Shown one piece after another: positions 51,842-60,971 of a stretch of 64,000 nucleotides of DNA. How positions within the stretch are numbered: position 1 is the first letter of the stretch; every line of letters begins with the position of its first letter. The notes beneath the pieces were generated by a model. It was not told the DNA's origin, did not search any database, and saw nothing but the letters and a program-made list of their open reading frames with translations. The stretch is from Parvularcula marina (GTDB lineage Bacteria > Pseudomonadota > Alphaproteobacteria > Caulobacterales > Parvularculaceae): NCBI RefSeq assembly GCF_003399445.1, contig NZ_QUQO01000001.1:558001-622000 (forward strand), read 5' to 3'. The translations under genes and the position numbers were made by a program.

Positions 51842-54724
51842 ATGCGACACCAGAGAGGTGTGAAGCTATTTCACCTAATCCTTATTTCCTTCCTTGTGCA
51901 GATTTCCGTAGCTCACAGTGAAACCTGCGAAGCGCCTCTCTCTGTCTGCGCAACGGACCAAGGAAGCGGATTTCCTTTGATCACGGACGGCACACCGGTT
52001 CCGCTTCTGATCTCCGTTAAGGATCTCAAGCCGGTCCTGAGAGCTTCCGAGGATCTAGTCGCGGACCTAGAGCGCGTCGGCGGCCAGCCAATGGCACGAA
52101 TGTCGTCTGGTGAAGAGGCTGAATTCGCCGTTATCGTCGGTTCACTTCAGTCCCCGCTGATCCGTCAACTCCTCGATAGTGGCAAGCTCGACACGGCGGA
52201 AATTGAAGGAAAATGGGAAGCCTACCTCCAAACCGTGATTGACGATCCCCTGCCCGGCATAGATCGCGCGCTGGTCATTGCGGGATCGGATGCCCGCGGC
52301 ACCGTTTACGGCATCTATGACTTGCTGGAACGTAGCGGCGTCTCCCCTTGGGAATGGTGGGCTGATGTTCCTATCCGTCAGCAGACATTTCTTTACGTCA
52401 CGCCCGGCCGGAAAACGGATGCGCCGGTCGTCAAATATCGAGGCATTTTCCTCAATGATGAGAACCCCGCCCTTTATGGCTGGGTGAACGAGACATATGG
52501 CGGCTTCAACGCCGATTTCTACGAACGCGTTTTCCAGCTGATTCTTCGTCAGAAGGGGAATTATCTCTGGCCCGCCATGTGGGGGAAAGCGTTCTATGAT
52601 GATGATCCGATGAACCAAGTGACCGCCGAAGAATATGGCATCGTCATCGGCACCTCGCATCACGAACCGCTTCTCCGCGCGCATGTCGAATGGGAACGCC
52701 ATGGCGAAGGCGCATGGGACTATACAAAGAATGCGGAGAAACTGCGCGATTTCTGGCGCGGCGGCATGAAACGTATGGGCGGTGAAGAAACGATCGTCAC
52801 TGTCGGCATGCGCGGCGATGGCGATGAGGCCATGACCGAAGGCACGGCCATCGACCTGCTCGAAACAATTGTCCGTGATCAGCGTAAAATTATTGCGGAT
52901 GTCACCGGCAAGCCTGCCTCAGAGCAGCCTCAGATCTGGGCCCTCTATAAGGAAGTGCAGGATTATTACGACAAGGGCATGGAAGTGCCGGACGATGTCA
53001 CCCTGCTCTTTGCGGATGACAATTGGGGCCAGATCCGGCGCCTGCCCGACCCTGCGGCCAAACGGCCCGGTGGGTACGGGGTCTATTATCATTTCGACTA
53101 TGTCGGCGGTCCACGGAATTATAAATGGATCAATGTCACCCAGAATGAACGGGTCTGGGAACAGATGCATCTGGCATGGAAGCATGACGCAACAAGGATC
53201 TGGATCGTCAATGTCGGTGACCTGAAACCAATGGAATTCCCGATCAATTTCTTCCTCGATTATGCGTGGGATCCAGCGGACATCCCACTTGAGGGGCTCG
53301 ATACATATTCAACGCTGTGGGCCGAACAGCAATTCGGCGGCAGCCATGCAGAAGAGATTGCCCGGCTTCTCGATCTTTATACGAAATATAATTCCCGCCG
53401 AACGCCAGAGCTATTGAATGCCGAGACCTATAGCCTCACGCATTTTGATGAATGGGCACGTGTCGCTGCGGATTATCAGCAACTGGCCGCCAAAGCCGAC
53501 ACCATCCGGCGTGAATTGCCACCTGAATATGAGGACGCCTTCCTCCAGCTTGTCTGGTATCCCGTTCAGGCAAGCGCCAATCTCTATGAGCTTTATTATA
53601 GGGTCGCGCTCAACCATCTTTATGCTGATCAGGGCCGTAGCCAGACCAATGACATGGCGACCCGCGCTCGTGCGCTATATGCGCGGGATGCCGAGTTAAC
53701 ACGGATTTATCATGAGGAGATCGCTGGCGGGAAATGGAACCACATGATGTCCCAGACCCATATCGGCTATACCTATTGGCAGCAGCCGGACGAACAGGTG
53801 ATGCCTGAGGTCAGAGAGGTCAACCTGCCCCGGCGCGGCGCGCTTGGTGTTTCGATCGAGGGCGATGAACGAGCCTGGCCGGGGTTGGAGGGTGAACCCT
53901 CGTTGCCCGTCATGGACAATATTCATCAGCAGACACGCCGAATTGAGCTTTTCAATAAAGGCCAGCAACCTGTCCGTTTCAGTGCAGAAGCCGATCAGCC
54001 ATGGCTTGAATTATCCCAATCTCGGGGCCGAATCCGCGAAGCGACGGCGCTCACCATCTCTATCGACTGGGAGGCAGTGCCCGCTGGCCGGCATGAAGGC
54101 CGGGTGACTGTGAACGGTGCAGATGGCGAGGCCGCCACTATCCGTGTGCCTGTCATCAACACGTCCGACATGACGCTGTCCGGTGCCCTGCCCGATGGTG
54201 GGATCGTTTCAATTGATGCGTCAACACCGGCCTGCCACATTGCTAAGACGCCATTCAGCTGGGAGACCATCACCAATCTGGGCCGTGAGAGTTCGGCCAT
54301 CATGCCGATGCCGGTCACAGCCGAGCCGCAGAAAGCGGGAGACGGCCCAGAACTTATCTATCCGTTTACGGTCTATGAGGCAGGCACCTATCAGGCGGAG
54401 ATCTTCCTCTCGCCTGCGCTCGATGTGACGGGTGGTGACGGGCTCGATTTTGCGCTCTCCGTCAATGACGAGACACCCATTCCGGTCAATATGCATATGG
54501 TGCCTGATGATCCGGTCTGGAACCGCGCCGTCTCGGACAATGCGCTGCGCAAGATAGTGGAATTCGAGATCGATGCCGCCGGGCCGCAGGCCCTGCATCT
54601 CTGGATGGTTGATCCCGGCGTCGTCTTTCAGAAAATTGTGATCAGCAAAGGCCCCGCGCCCGATAGCTATCTGGGCGCGCCCTTCAGCAAGGTCGCCGCG
54701 AGCGAGACCTCCTGCACGCGGTAA
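51842..54724 (+). CDS. GH115 xylan alpha-1,2-glucuronidase
   Basis: A 960-residue secreted protein from the ATG at 51842, with GGGAGGGACAAC upstream; the frame is open into the divergent CE4 gene but only this start gives a signal peptide (VKLFHLILISFLVQISVAHS). GH115 motifs include SDARGTVYGIYDLLERSGVSPWEWWADV, FLNDENPALYGWV, GNYLWPAMWGKAFYDDDP, IGTSHHEPLLRAHVEW, YYHFDYVGGPRNYKWIN and WNHMMSQTHIGYTYWQQP. The enzyme removes (4-O-methyl)glucuronic acid from glucuronoxylan. The C-terminal about 130 residues form the beta-domain typical of the family. It is convergent with a JmjC-cupin gene. Confidence 0.93.
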   Translation: MRHQRGVKLFHLILISFLVQISVAHSETCEAPLSVCATDQGSGFPLITDGTPVPLLISVKDLKPVLRASEDLVADLERVGGQPMARMSSGEEAEFAVIVGSLQSPLIRQLLDSGKLDTAEIEGKWEAYLQTVIDDPLPGIDRALVIAGSDARGTVYGIYDLLERSGVSPWEWWADVPIRQQTFLYVTPGRKTDAPVVKYRGIFLNDENPALYGWVNETYGGFNADFYERVFQLILRQKGNYLWPAMWGKAFYDDDPMNQVTAEEYGIVIGTSHHEPLLRAHVEWERHGEGAWDYTKNAEKLRDFWRGGMKRMGGEETIVTVGMRGDGDEAMTEGTAIDLLETIVRDQRKIIADVTGKPASEQPQIWALYKEVQDYYDKGMEVPDDVTLLFADDNWGQIRRLPDPAAKRPGGYGVYYHFDYVGGPRNYKWINVTQNERVWEQMHLAWKHDATRIWIVNVGDLKPMEFPINFFLDYAWDPADIPLEGLDTYSTLWAEQQFGGSHAEEIARLLDLYTKYNSRRTPELLNAETYSLTHFDEWARVAADYQQLAAKADTIRRELPPEYEDAFLQLVWYPVQASANLYELYYRVALNHLYADQGRSQTNDMATRARALYARDAELTRIYHEEIAGGKWNHMMSQTHIGYTYWQQPDEQVMPEVREVNLPRRGALGVSIEGDERAWPGLEGEPSLPVMDNIHQQTRRIELFNKGQQPVRFSAEADQPWLELSQSRGRIREATALTISIDWEAVPAGRHEGRVTVNGADGEAATIRVPVINTSDMTLSGALPDGGIVSIDASTPACHIAKTPFSWETITNLGRESSAIMPMPVTAEPQKAGDGPELIYPFTVYEAGTYQAEIFLSPALDVTGGDGLDFALSVNDETPIPVNMHMVPDDPVWNRAVSDNALRKIVEFEIDAAGPQALHLWMVDPGVVFQKIVISKGPAPDSYLGAPFSKVAASETSCTR

Positions 54725-54736
54725 GGGAGCCAGAGA

Positions 54737-55792
54737 TCAGCGCCGCTTCGGTCCGCCGCCATTGAGCAGCGCAGCCGTGCGGCCAATCGCCTGCGCGATC
54801 GTCACCCACAGTCGACGCTTCATATCCGGTGAATGCGGACCGAGTGCGCCCTGCGCGTGCTCGGGCAGATGAGCCACCGCCGAGCCATTATGTTCGAACA
54901 CATACTGATTGAACATGGCTTCCCATGCGCCCCGCTCATGGGGCGGTAGATCCCTGATGGCGAGGATCGAATGCAGCAACGCATCAAAGGGAGAGCCCAG
55001 CTCCTCGCCACTTTCGCTCCACCAGAAATTCAGGAGGATGTTGAAATTGGTCAGTGACTCGACATGGTGCCACCAAAAGTAAGGAATGTAGATCGCATCA
55101 CCCGGCTCCAGCACGGCAGAGCGCGCATGTTTGAGTGCCTCGCAGAAACGCGGATATTTATCATAGTCCGGATCATCTAGCCGCACCATGCTGATCGGCG
55201 GGCCTGCGAGTGTCAGCTCGAACGGGCCCACATAGAGGTTTGAGAGCTGCTCTGGCGGGAAAAGGGTGAAACGCCTGCGCCCGGCAATCACACCCGCAAT
55301 ATTCTGTGACAGGTCAAAATGCGTCTGAACGGTGAGCTGATTGCCGATCCAGATCCGAGGCGCAATGCCATCCGGGACGTGCGGGATCGGGTGCTCAGCT
55401 GCAAAGCCAGGCAGGAATTTTTCAGTTTCAACCGACTGGATGTAAATCGTGCCGTCATCGGGGCGTTCCACGCGCTGAAGGATAGCATCAAGTGAGAGCC
55501 CGAGAGGCACGGCTCGCTTCGAGAAATTCACCTTCTGCATGTCTTCGTCGTAGAAGAATTTTCCCTTGATGCGGGGATCACCAAAAATGGTTTCAACAGG
55601 CTGACCGCGATCGAACCGCATCAGATAGCTTGCCGCCGCTTCAGGGCCATCAGCTGCGGCATCTACCGCGGGCCAGTCTCGTACCAACCCGCGCATCACC
55701 ACAGGCTGGCCTGCAGGCAGGATCTCCCTACTGAAGATTTCCGGAGTGACGTCAGAGCGTTCGGGCAATTCTGCGGTGACAATATCGGTCAT
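54737..55792 (-). CDS. JmjC/cupin-8-like oxygenase, second copy
   Basis: A 351-residue homologue of the protein at 439-1464. It has His158-x-Asp160 in VQTHFDLSQN and distal histidines in YFWWHHVESL, with RRRFTLFPPEQLSNLYVGPFE between, as in the first copy. It follows the 1,106-residue TBDR on the same strand after a terminator. The repeated pairing of JmjC-cupin with a carbohydrate-type TBDR and a halogenase points to a conserved but undefined accessory chemistry. No SapC gene accompanies this copy. Confidence 0.87.
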   Translation of the reverse strand: MTDIVTAELPERSDVTPEIFSREILPAGQPVVMRGLVRDWPAVDAAADGPEAAASYLMRFDRGQPVETIFGDPRIKGKFFYDEDMQKVNFSKRAVPLGLSLDAILQRVERPDDGTIYIQSVETEKFLPGFAAEHPIPHVPDGIAPRIWIGNQLTVQTHFDLSQNIAGVIAGRRRFTLFPPEQLSNLYVGPFELTLAGPPISMVRLDDPDYDKYPRFCEALKHARSAVLEPGDAIYIPYFWWHHVESLTNFNILLNFWWSESGEELGSPFDALLHSILAIRDLPPHERGAWEAMFNQYVFEHNGSAVAHLPEHAQGALGPHSPDMKRRLWVTIAQAIGRTAALLNGGGPKRR

Positions 55793-55820
55793 GTGAGGAT
55801 GCTAACAGCTTCGTGCCCAA

Positions 55821-55850
55821 TAAAAAACGCGCTGCCCGAGGGCAGCGCGT
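55821..55850 (-). terminator. Rho-independent terminator after large TBDR
   Basis: ACGCGCTGCC (55827-55836) pairs with GGCAGCGCGT (55841-55850) around a 4-base loop. On the minus strand the stem is followed by TTTTTT, 34 bases after the TBDR stop. The 10-bp stem is perfect. Confidence 0.9.
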
Positions 55851-55883
55851 AAAGTTAGGGGAAGTGATGTCCCGTTGCGCTTC

Positions 55884-58800
55884 TTAGAAGTTGAAGCGCG
55901 CGGAGACAGTGAACCGGCGATCATTCTGGAAGAATGAGCGCGGTGCGCGAAGGTCACCTGACGGAACATACTGATCAGTGACCGTGATTTCATTCAGGAG
56001 GTTTGCCCCCTGAACACCGATTTTGAAGTTCTCGTTCACGGAGTAGAAGAACGAGCCATCAAGCTGCCCAGTCGAGTCTTGGAAGATCGGATAGAACGGC
56101 GTGATCACGTCACGCAGCGTGACGAGGTAGTCACTCCGCCAGTTATAGACGAGGCGGGTCGAAATCGGCCCTTTCTCGTAAATAGCCGCGACGTTCCAGT
56201 TATGCTCCGAAAGTCCTTCGAGCGGGAACTGAGAGCCATCAACAAGTGGCTGGCTCTGGGCCTCACCTGTATCAGGGTTGATATTCCCTGCAGGCGTTGC
56301 ACCTGTCGAGTTCACCCCAGAAGACGCAACACCTTCACTGTCGATGAATGTGTAGGTGATCTGCGATCCGAGACCATCGAACGGCTCTGGCAGCCCGTCA
56401 TAGAACTGCTGATAAGCAACTTCGAAGCCTTTAACCTTACCCGTCTCATCCGAGTTCGTCGGCTGACGTGTAAAGACATTACTGACAGTAACGCCATTGT
56501 TGGCAAATGGGATGTCACCCTGCCCACCAACGATGATGTCTTCGATTTCTTTGTAGAACGCCGACACAGTCAGAGACCCGACATCTGCAAAGTACCATTC
56601 AAAGGAGACGTCATAGTTGTCCGCTTTGACTGGTTCGAGGAACGGGTTACCGCCAGCTGCCCCGAAGCCGAAGAAGCCTGAACCGCCCGGCGTTGGATCC
56701 GGACCATCTGTCCGCGGATCATCCTGACCAAGAACAGAAAGCGTGAAGTTGTTCCGAAGCGACCCCACATCTGGACGTGAGATTGACTTCGAGTAAGCGA
56801 AGCGAAGCAGCATGTCATCATTCAGACCAAGCTTCGCATTGAAGCTGGGCAGAAGGATATCATACTCGTTTTCAGAAGCGACTTCCTGTGAGCCATTGTT
56901 GGCAAACTGACGAAGTTGAGCCTCCGTCGCATCATCAAGCGCACAGAACCCAGGTGCCTCAAAGTCTGGTTGAGGAGTACCTGTGCCCGGACCCATGTCA
57001 TCCTGAATTGGCGTCACACAACGGTTGTCACCCCCAGGGAAGTCCGGGTTGTCGGGGTCGGCAACGTCCCCAAGACCGGTCGTCACAGGGAAGACGGCGT
57101 CACCATCCGGGAACTGATAGCTACCAGTGGATGTGAGCGTCGTCTCGACATACCGAAGGCCAAAGTTGCCATCGAGAGTCATATTTGAATCGAAGACATT
57201 GTCGAAGCTGTAATCGAAGCGAACATATGCTGCGAAGTTTTCTTCAGTAACGTCAGCGATCTCACCCGGCAGATATGGCGTACCGGGAACAACACCGGGA
57301 CGCTCCGCCAGACGACGCCAGCCGCCGCCGCCGCCTTGCGCACCACCAGTATTGCCACCATTGGCAAGCCACTGGGCCACAACACTGTCAGCGAAGTCAG
57401 CTGCTGCACCGTAGTTCTGAGCAGGGTTTAGAGAGAAATACGGAAGCGATGGCGGTTGAGTGACATCCCCACGCTGGAAGTTGTCAAATGTATACACATC
57501 GACAAGACCTTCCGGCACACCAACTTCATCAAACCAGACCGGACCGTCATTGCCCCAAATCTCGGACAGCGCACCCCAGTTATAGGTAGAGAAGCGGGTC
57601 GTTTGATCCCGTTCTGCCCAGCGCACACCGACGCGAGCAGACTGAAGCCAGCCAGCATCTTCGAAATTGTACTGCGCATCGCCGCGGAACGCATTCTCAG
57701 TGCCTTCACTGTCTTCGAAGTGATCCATCGCCGCACGCCAGAACGAGTTATACGGATCTGCATAACTGTCATGAGGTGCATCAAAATAGCTTGGACAGCT
57801 ACCGCTTACTCCACCAGAGCAATCAACAGCAGCATAGCCGAAGTCAGGATTACCGGTTTCATTCGGCGGCAGGAATCGGACTTCAGGAATGTCCCCTGCC
57901 TGGGTGTCAATGAAGACATCCTGGTAAGTCGACCCCCAGAGGGTGAAGTCAATGTTCTCAACCGTTGAGTCAATGAACTGATAATCGAGATTAAAGGACC
58001 AGCGATCGTTCGGCGTGATCTTCACGTTGAACGAATAATCCGCCGTCACATATTCCTGCTCAACGCCGCGGAAAACGTTGTTCGACTGATAGCCATAGAT
58101 CGGTGTCCGAGGATCGGAGCCGTTCTGGTCACTGCGCCAGCCGACAACTGATGAAATTGTGCCGCTGGTAAAGCGGTTCATATCATCAAATGCGAAGGTC
58201 GTGCCCGGCAGCGGGTAGACTTCAGAGAAGTTGTCCGTCGCAATTTCTGAAACGTGTTCATTCCACGACGTCGTCGCTTCTGAGCGAAGGAACTCAGCAG
58301 TCGCTTGGACCGTGCGATCAGGATTTTCCCATTGAGCTGAAGCACCATAGCCAGTCCGCTCACGGTCATAATCTTGCGTACGGAAGACAGCACCCTCAGG
58401 AATATAAGCTTCCGTTCCACCAGTGAACCCGGATGTAAAGGGCTGGAAACTCGAGATTTGAGTGCCGTCAGAACGTGTTTTCAGTTCAGAATTCACAGCA
58501 TTAACAAGCAGACCAAAGCGACCGAAGTCACCTTCCCAGTTATTGCTGTAAAGACCTGAGAAGGTCGGCGCCCATTCCTCACGGAAATCGGCATAGTTAT
58601 ATTCGAGTGAACCGGCGATAACCTGGCCGGCCGAATCGAATGGCTTACGGGTAACGAGGTTCACAGAACCTGCGATGCCGCCTTCGATGAGGTCAGCGGT
58701 CTGGTTCTTGTAAACCTGGACGGAGCCGACGAGTTCGGATGGCACGTCTGCAAAGCTCAGTGCCCGGCCGTTGTTCGCCGAGAATGTGTCACGGCCATTA

Positions 58801-59204
58801 AGTTCAGACCGAACGAAAGTCAGACCACGAACGAGAACGCCCTGGCCTTCAATCGAGAAGTGATCGGGGTCGTCGGCAGCGGCAAAGCGACTGATCTGAA
58901 CGCCCGGCACCCGCGAAAGGGCTTCGGTGATCGACCGGTCCGGCAGCGCGCCGATATCTTCGGCTGTAACCGCATCAACGAATGTGTCGGAGTCACGTTT
59001 GATATCCTGTGCACTCTGCAGCGAGCGACGGATACCCCGTGCGACGACGACGTCGTCATCTTCTTCGACAACCGGGTCACTACCCGTGTCATCTTGGGCG
59101 TAAGCCGGCATCGCGCACATAAGCGAGACAGCGGACGCACCCCCCATTAAAGCTAACATTTTACGGCGCAGCGCCGCAGAATCGTGTGCTTGCACGATAG
59201 ACAT
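55884..59204 (-). CDS. TonB-dependent receptor, large Caulobacter type
   Basis: A 1,106-residue receptor; the ATG at 59204 follows AGGGAGGAATTT. A long signal peptide contains RRKMLALMGGASAVSLMCAM and cuts near AYAQDD. The N-terminal extension has DDDVVVARGIRRSLQSAQDIKRDSDTFVDAVTAEDIGALPDRSITEALSRVPGVQI, the plug wording of TBDRs for plant or algal oligosaccharides. The barrel is long and ends in TVSARFNF. It is divergent from the halogenase array and its promoter carries a LacI-type operator. It is probably the uptake porin for the glucuronoxylan/beta-glucan locus, or for a substrate linked to the halogenases. Confidence 0.92.
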   Translation of the reverse strand: MSIVQAHDSAALRRKMLALMGGASAVSLMCAMPAYAQDDTGSDPVVEEDDDVVVARGIRRSLQSAQDIKRDSDTFVDAVTAEDIGALPDRSITEALSRVPGVQISRFAAADDPDHFSIEGQGVLVRGLTFVRSELNGRDTFSANNGRALSFADVPSELVGSVQVYKNQTADLIEGGIAGSVNLVTRKPFDSAGQVIAGSLEYNYADFREEWAPTFSGLYSNNWEGDFGRFGLLVNAVNSELKTRSDGTQISSFQPFTSGFTGGTEAYIPEGAVFRTQDYDRERTGYGASAQWENPDRTVQATAEFLRSEATTSWNEHVSEIATDNFSEVYPLPGTTFAFDDMNRFTSGTISSVVGWRSDQNGSDPRTPIYGYQSNNVFRGVEQEYVTADYSFNVKITPNDRWSFNLDYQFIDSTVENIDFTLWGSTYQDVFIDTQAGDIPEVRFLPPNETGNPDFGYAAVDCSGGVSGSCPSYFDAPHDSYADPYNSFWRAAMDHFEDSEGTENAFRGDAQYNFEDAGWLQSARVGVRWAERDQTTRFSTYNWGALSEIWGNDGPVWFDEVGVPEGLVDVYTFDNFQRGDVTQPPSLPYFSLNPAQNYGAAADFADSVVAQWLANGGNTGGAQGGGGGWRRLAERPGVVPGTPYLPGEIADVTEENFAAYVRFDYSFDNVFDSNMTLDGNFGLRYVETTLTSTGSYQFPDGDAVFPVTTGLGDVADPDNPDFPGGDNRCVTPIQDDMGPGTGTPQPDFEAPGFCALDDATEAQLRQFANNGSQEVASENEYDILLPSFNAKLGLNDDMLLRFAYSKSISRPDVGSLRNNFTLSVLGQDDPRTDGPDPTPGGSGFFGFGAAGGNPFLEPVKADNYDVSFEWYFADVGSLTVSAFYKEIEDIIVGGQGDIPFANNGVTVSNVFTRQPTNSDETGKVKGFEVAYQQFYDGLPEPFDGLGSQITYTFIDSEGVASSGVNSTGATPAGNINPDTGEAQSQPLVDGSQFPLEGLSEHNWNVAAIYEKGPISTRLVYNWRSDYLVTLRDVITPFYPIFQDSTGQLDGSFFYSVNENFKIGVQGANLLNEITVTDQYVPSGDLRAPRSFFQNDRRFTVSARFNF

Positions 59205-59303
59205 AAATTCCTCCCTGTCAGCGGCCTAGTTCACTCGGATTCTGGATCACAAGACGTGATCCCGCCCTATCGACCGGTCTGCCTTGACGAGCGGACCACA
59301 AAA

Positions 59304-59317
59304 TGTTTGCGCTATCA
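59304..59317. promoter_or_regulatory. LacI-type operator between TBDR and halogenase array
   Basis: TGTTTGCGCTATCA, 12 of 14 matches to the window consensus, lies 100 bases upstream of the TBDR start and 126 bases upstream of the first halogenase. It can control both directions. Confidence 0.6.
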
Positions 59318-59442
59318 AGGCTGTTTTGATGCCTGACCTTTGCTTCTCAGCGAGTATGGCAAATCTGTGACAGCTGGGATGTGGTTGAGCCGGGCAGCAA
59401 AGACCCGATAAATTAAGCCACACCTTGGGAGGAGGAGTGCCG

Positions 59443-60969
59443 ATGGATCAGGCGGCCACGGCGATAAAGCAGATCACCATTGTCGGTGGCGGGACCGCCG
59501 GCTGGATGACGGCTGCGGCGCTCAGCCGGTTGATTCGGCCCTTGGGGGTTCGAATCACCCTGATTGAATCGGATGCCATCGGGACCGTCGGGGTCGGCGA
59601 AGCGACCCTCCCCCATATCCGTTTCTTCAATGAACGGCTCGGCATCGACGAAGCCGAATTCATGAAAGCCACCCAGGCGACGATCAAGCTCGGTATCGAG
59701 TTCCGCAATTGGGGCCGGATAGGCGACTCTTATATCCACCCTTTTGGAGATTTCGGCCGGAATGTCGGCGGGGTCGATTTCCACCAGTTCTGGCTACGCG
59801 CACATCAGGCCGGGAAAGCAGGCCGGATCGACGACTATTCTTTGCCTATCGTGATGAGTGAGGCCGCCCGCTTCGGCCCGCCCTCACACGATCCACGATC
59901 GGTGATGTCGGCATTCTCTTATGCCTATCAAATGGATGCGACGCTTTACGCGAAATATCTGCGCGGCTTCTCAGAAGCCAATGGTGTCGTCCGGCAAGAA
60001 GGCCGCATTGTTGATGTCCATCGTGATGGCGAGAGCGGTGACATCAGCGAGGTTGAGCTTGAGAGCGGTGACCGCATCGGCGGCGATCTCTTCTTTGACT
60101 GCTCAGGGTTCCGGGGACTCCTTATCGAAGGCGCGCTGGAGGCGGGATATGATGACTGGTCGGACATCCTGCCCTGCAATCGTGCCGTCGCCCTGCCCTG
60201 CGAGACGATCGAGCCGCCCATTCCCTATACCCGCGCGACTGCGCATCAGGCCGGATGGCAATGGCGCATCCCGCTCCAGCACCGGGTCGGCAATGGTCAT
60301 GTCTATTGCTCAGACTATATTTCGGATGATGAGGCCGCCTCGGTCCTTCTAGAGAACATCGACGGGCCAGCCTGCGGGGATCCTCGGTTCCTCAAATTTC
60401 TAACCGGCAAGCGCCGCAAGCAATGGGACCGGAATGTCGTCGCGGTCGGGCTCTCGGCCGGTTTCCTCGAGCCTTTGGAATCGACCAGTATTTATCTGAT
60501 CCAGGCAGCGATCACCAATCTCGTCGAGCTATTCCCGCATTCGGGCATTCGCGATGCCGACCGGGACGAGTTCAACACTGTGATGGATCTCGAATATGAG
60601 CGGGTACGCGATTTCCTCGTCCTGCACTATCATGCGACCGAGCGGGACGACTCACCCTTCTGGAACTATGTCCGCACCATGCCTATCCCGGACTCCCTCA
60701 AATACAAGATGGACCTCTTCCGCGACCGCGGGGTCGTAGTGAAATATAAGGACGGCCTCTTCCTCGATGCGAGCTGGATTGCCGTCTATCTCGGCCAGCG
60801 AGTGGTCCCTCAGAATTTTGCGCCGCTGGCTGGCGCCATCCCCGAGGACCGGCTCGGCCCCTTCATGGACGACTTACGCGGGTTGATCCGTCGGACCGTG
60901 GACGCCCTGCCGAGCCATGACGCTTATCTCAAACAGCATTGTCCGGCAGGCCCGGACCTGATGGCGTGA
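59443..60969 (+). CDS. Tryptophan halogenase family flavoprotein, intact
   Basis: A 508-residue protein from the ATG at 59443 with GGAGGAGG just upstream; TTG and GTG codons further 5' are in frame but less likely. FAD motif GGGTAGW at residues 15-21, GVGEATLP at 51-57, catalytic Lys82 in TIKLGIEFRNW, WxWxIP-type GWQWRIPL, and the catalytic Glu in [14 protein letters not shown]. All residues needed for flavin-dependent halogenation are present. The substrate is probably an indole or aromatic compound. It needs a flavin reductase, which is not seen nearby. It is followed at 2 bases by the next array member. Confidence 0.92.
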   Translation: MDQAATAIKQITIVGGGTAGWMTAAALSRLIRPLGVRITLIESDAIGTVGVGEATLPHIRFFNERLGIDEAEFMKATQATIKLGIEFRNWGRIGDSYIHPFGDFGRNVGGVDFHQFWLRAHQAGKAGRIDDYSLPIVMSEAARFGPPSHDPRSVMSAFSYAYQMDATLYAKYLRGFSEANGVVRQEGRIVDVHRDGESGDISEVELESGDRIGGDLFFDCSGFRGLLIEGALEAGYDDWSDILPCNRAVALPCETIEPPIPYTRATAHQAGWQWRIPLQHRVGNGHVYCSDYISDDEAASVLLENIDGPACGDPRFLKFLTGKRRKQWDRNVVAVGLSAGFLEPLESTSIYLIQAAITNLVELFPHSGIRDADRDEFNTVMDLEYERVRDFLVLHYHATERDDSPFWNYVRTMPIPDSLKYKMDLFRDRGVVVKYKDGLFLDASWIAVYLGQRVVPQNFAPLAGAIPEDRLGPFMDDLRGLIRRTVDALPSHDAYLKQHCPAGPDLMA

Positions 60970-60971
60970 TC

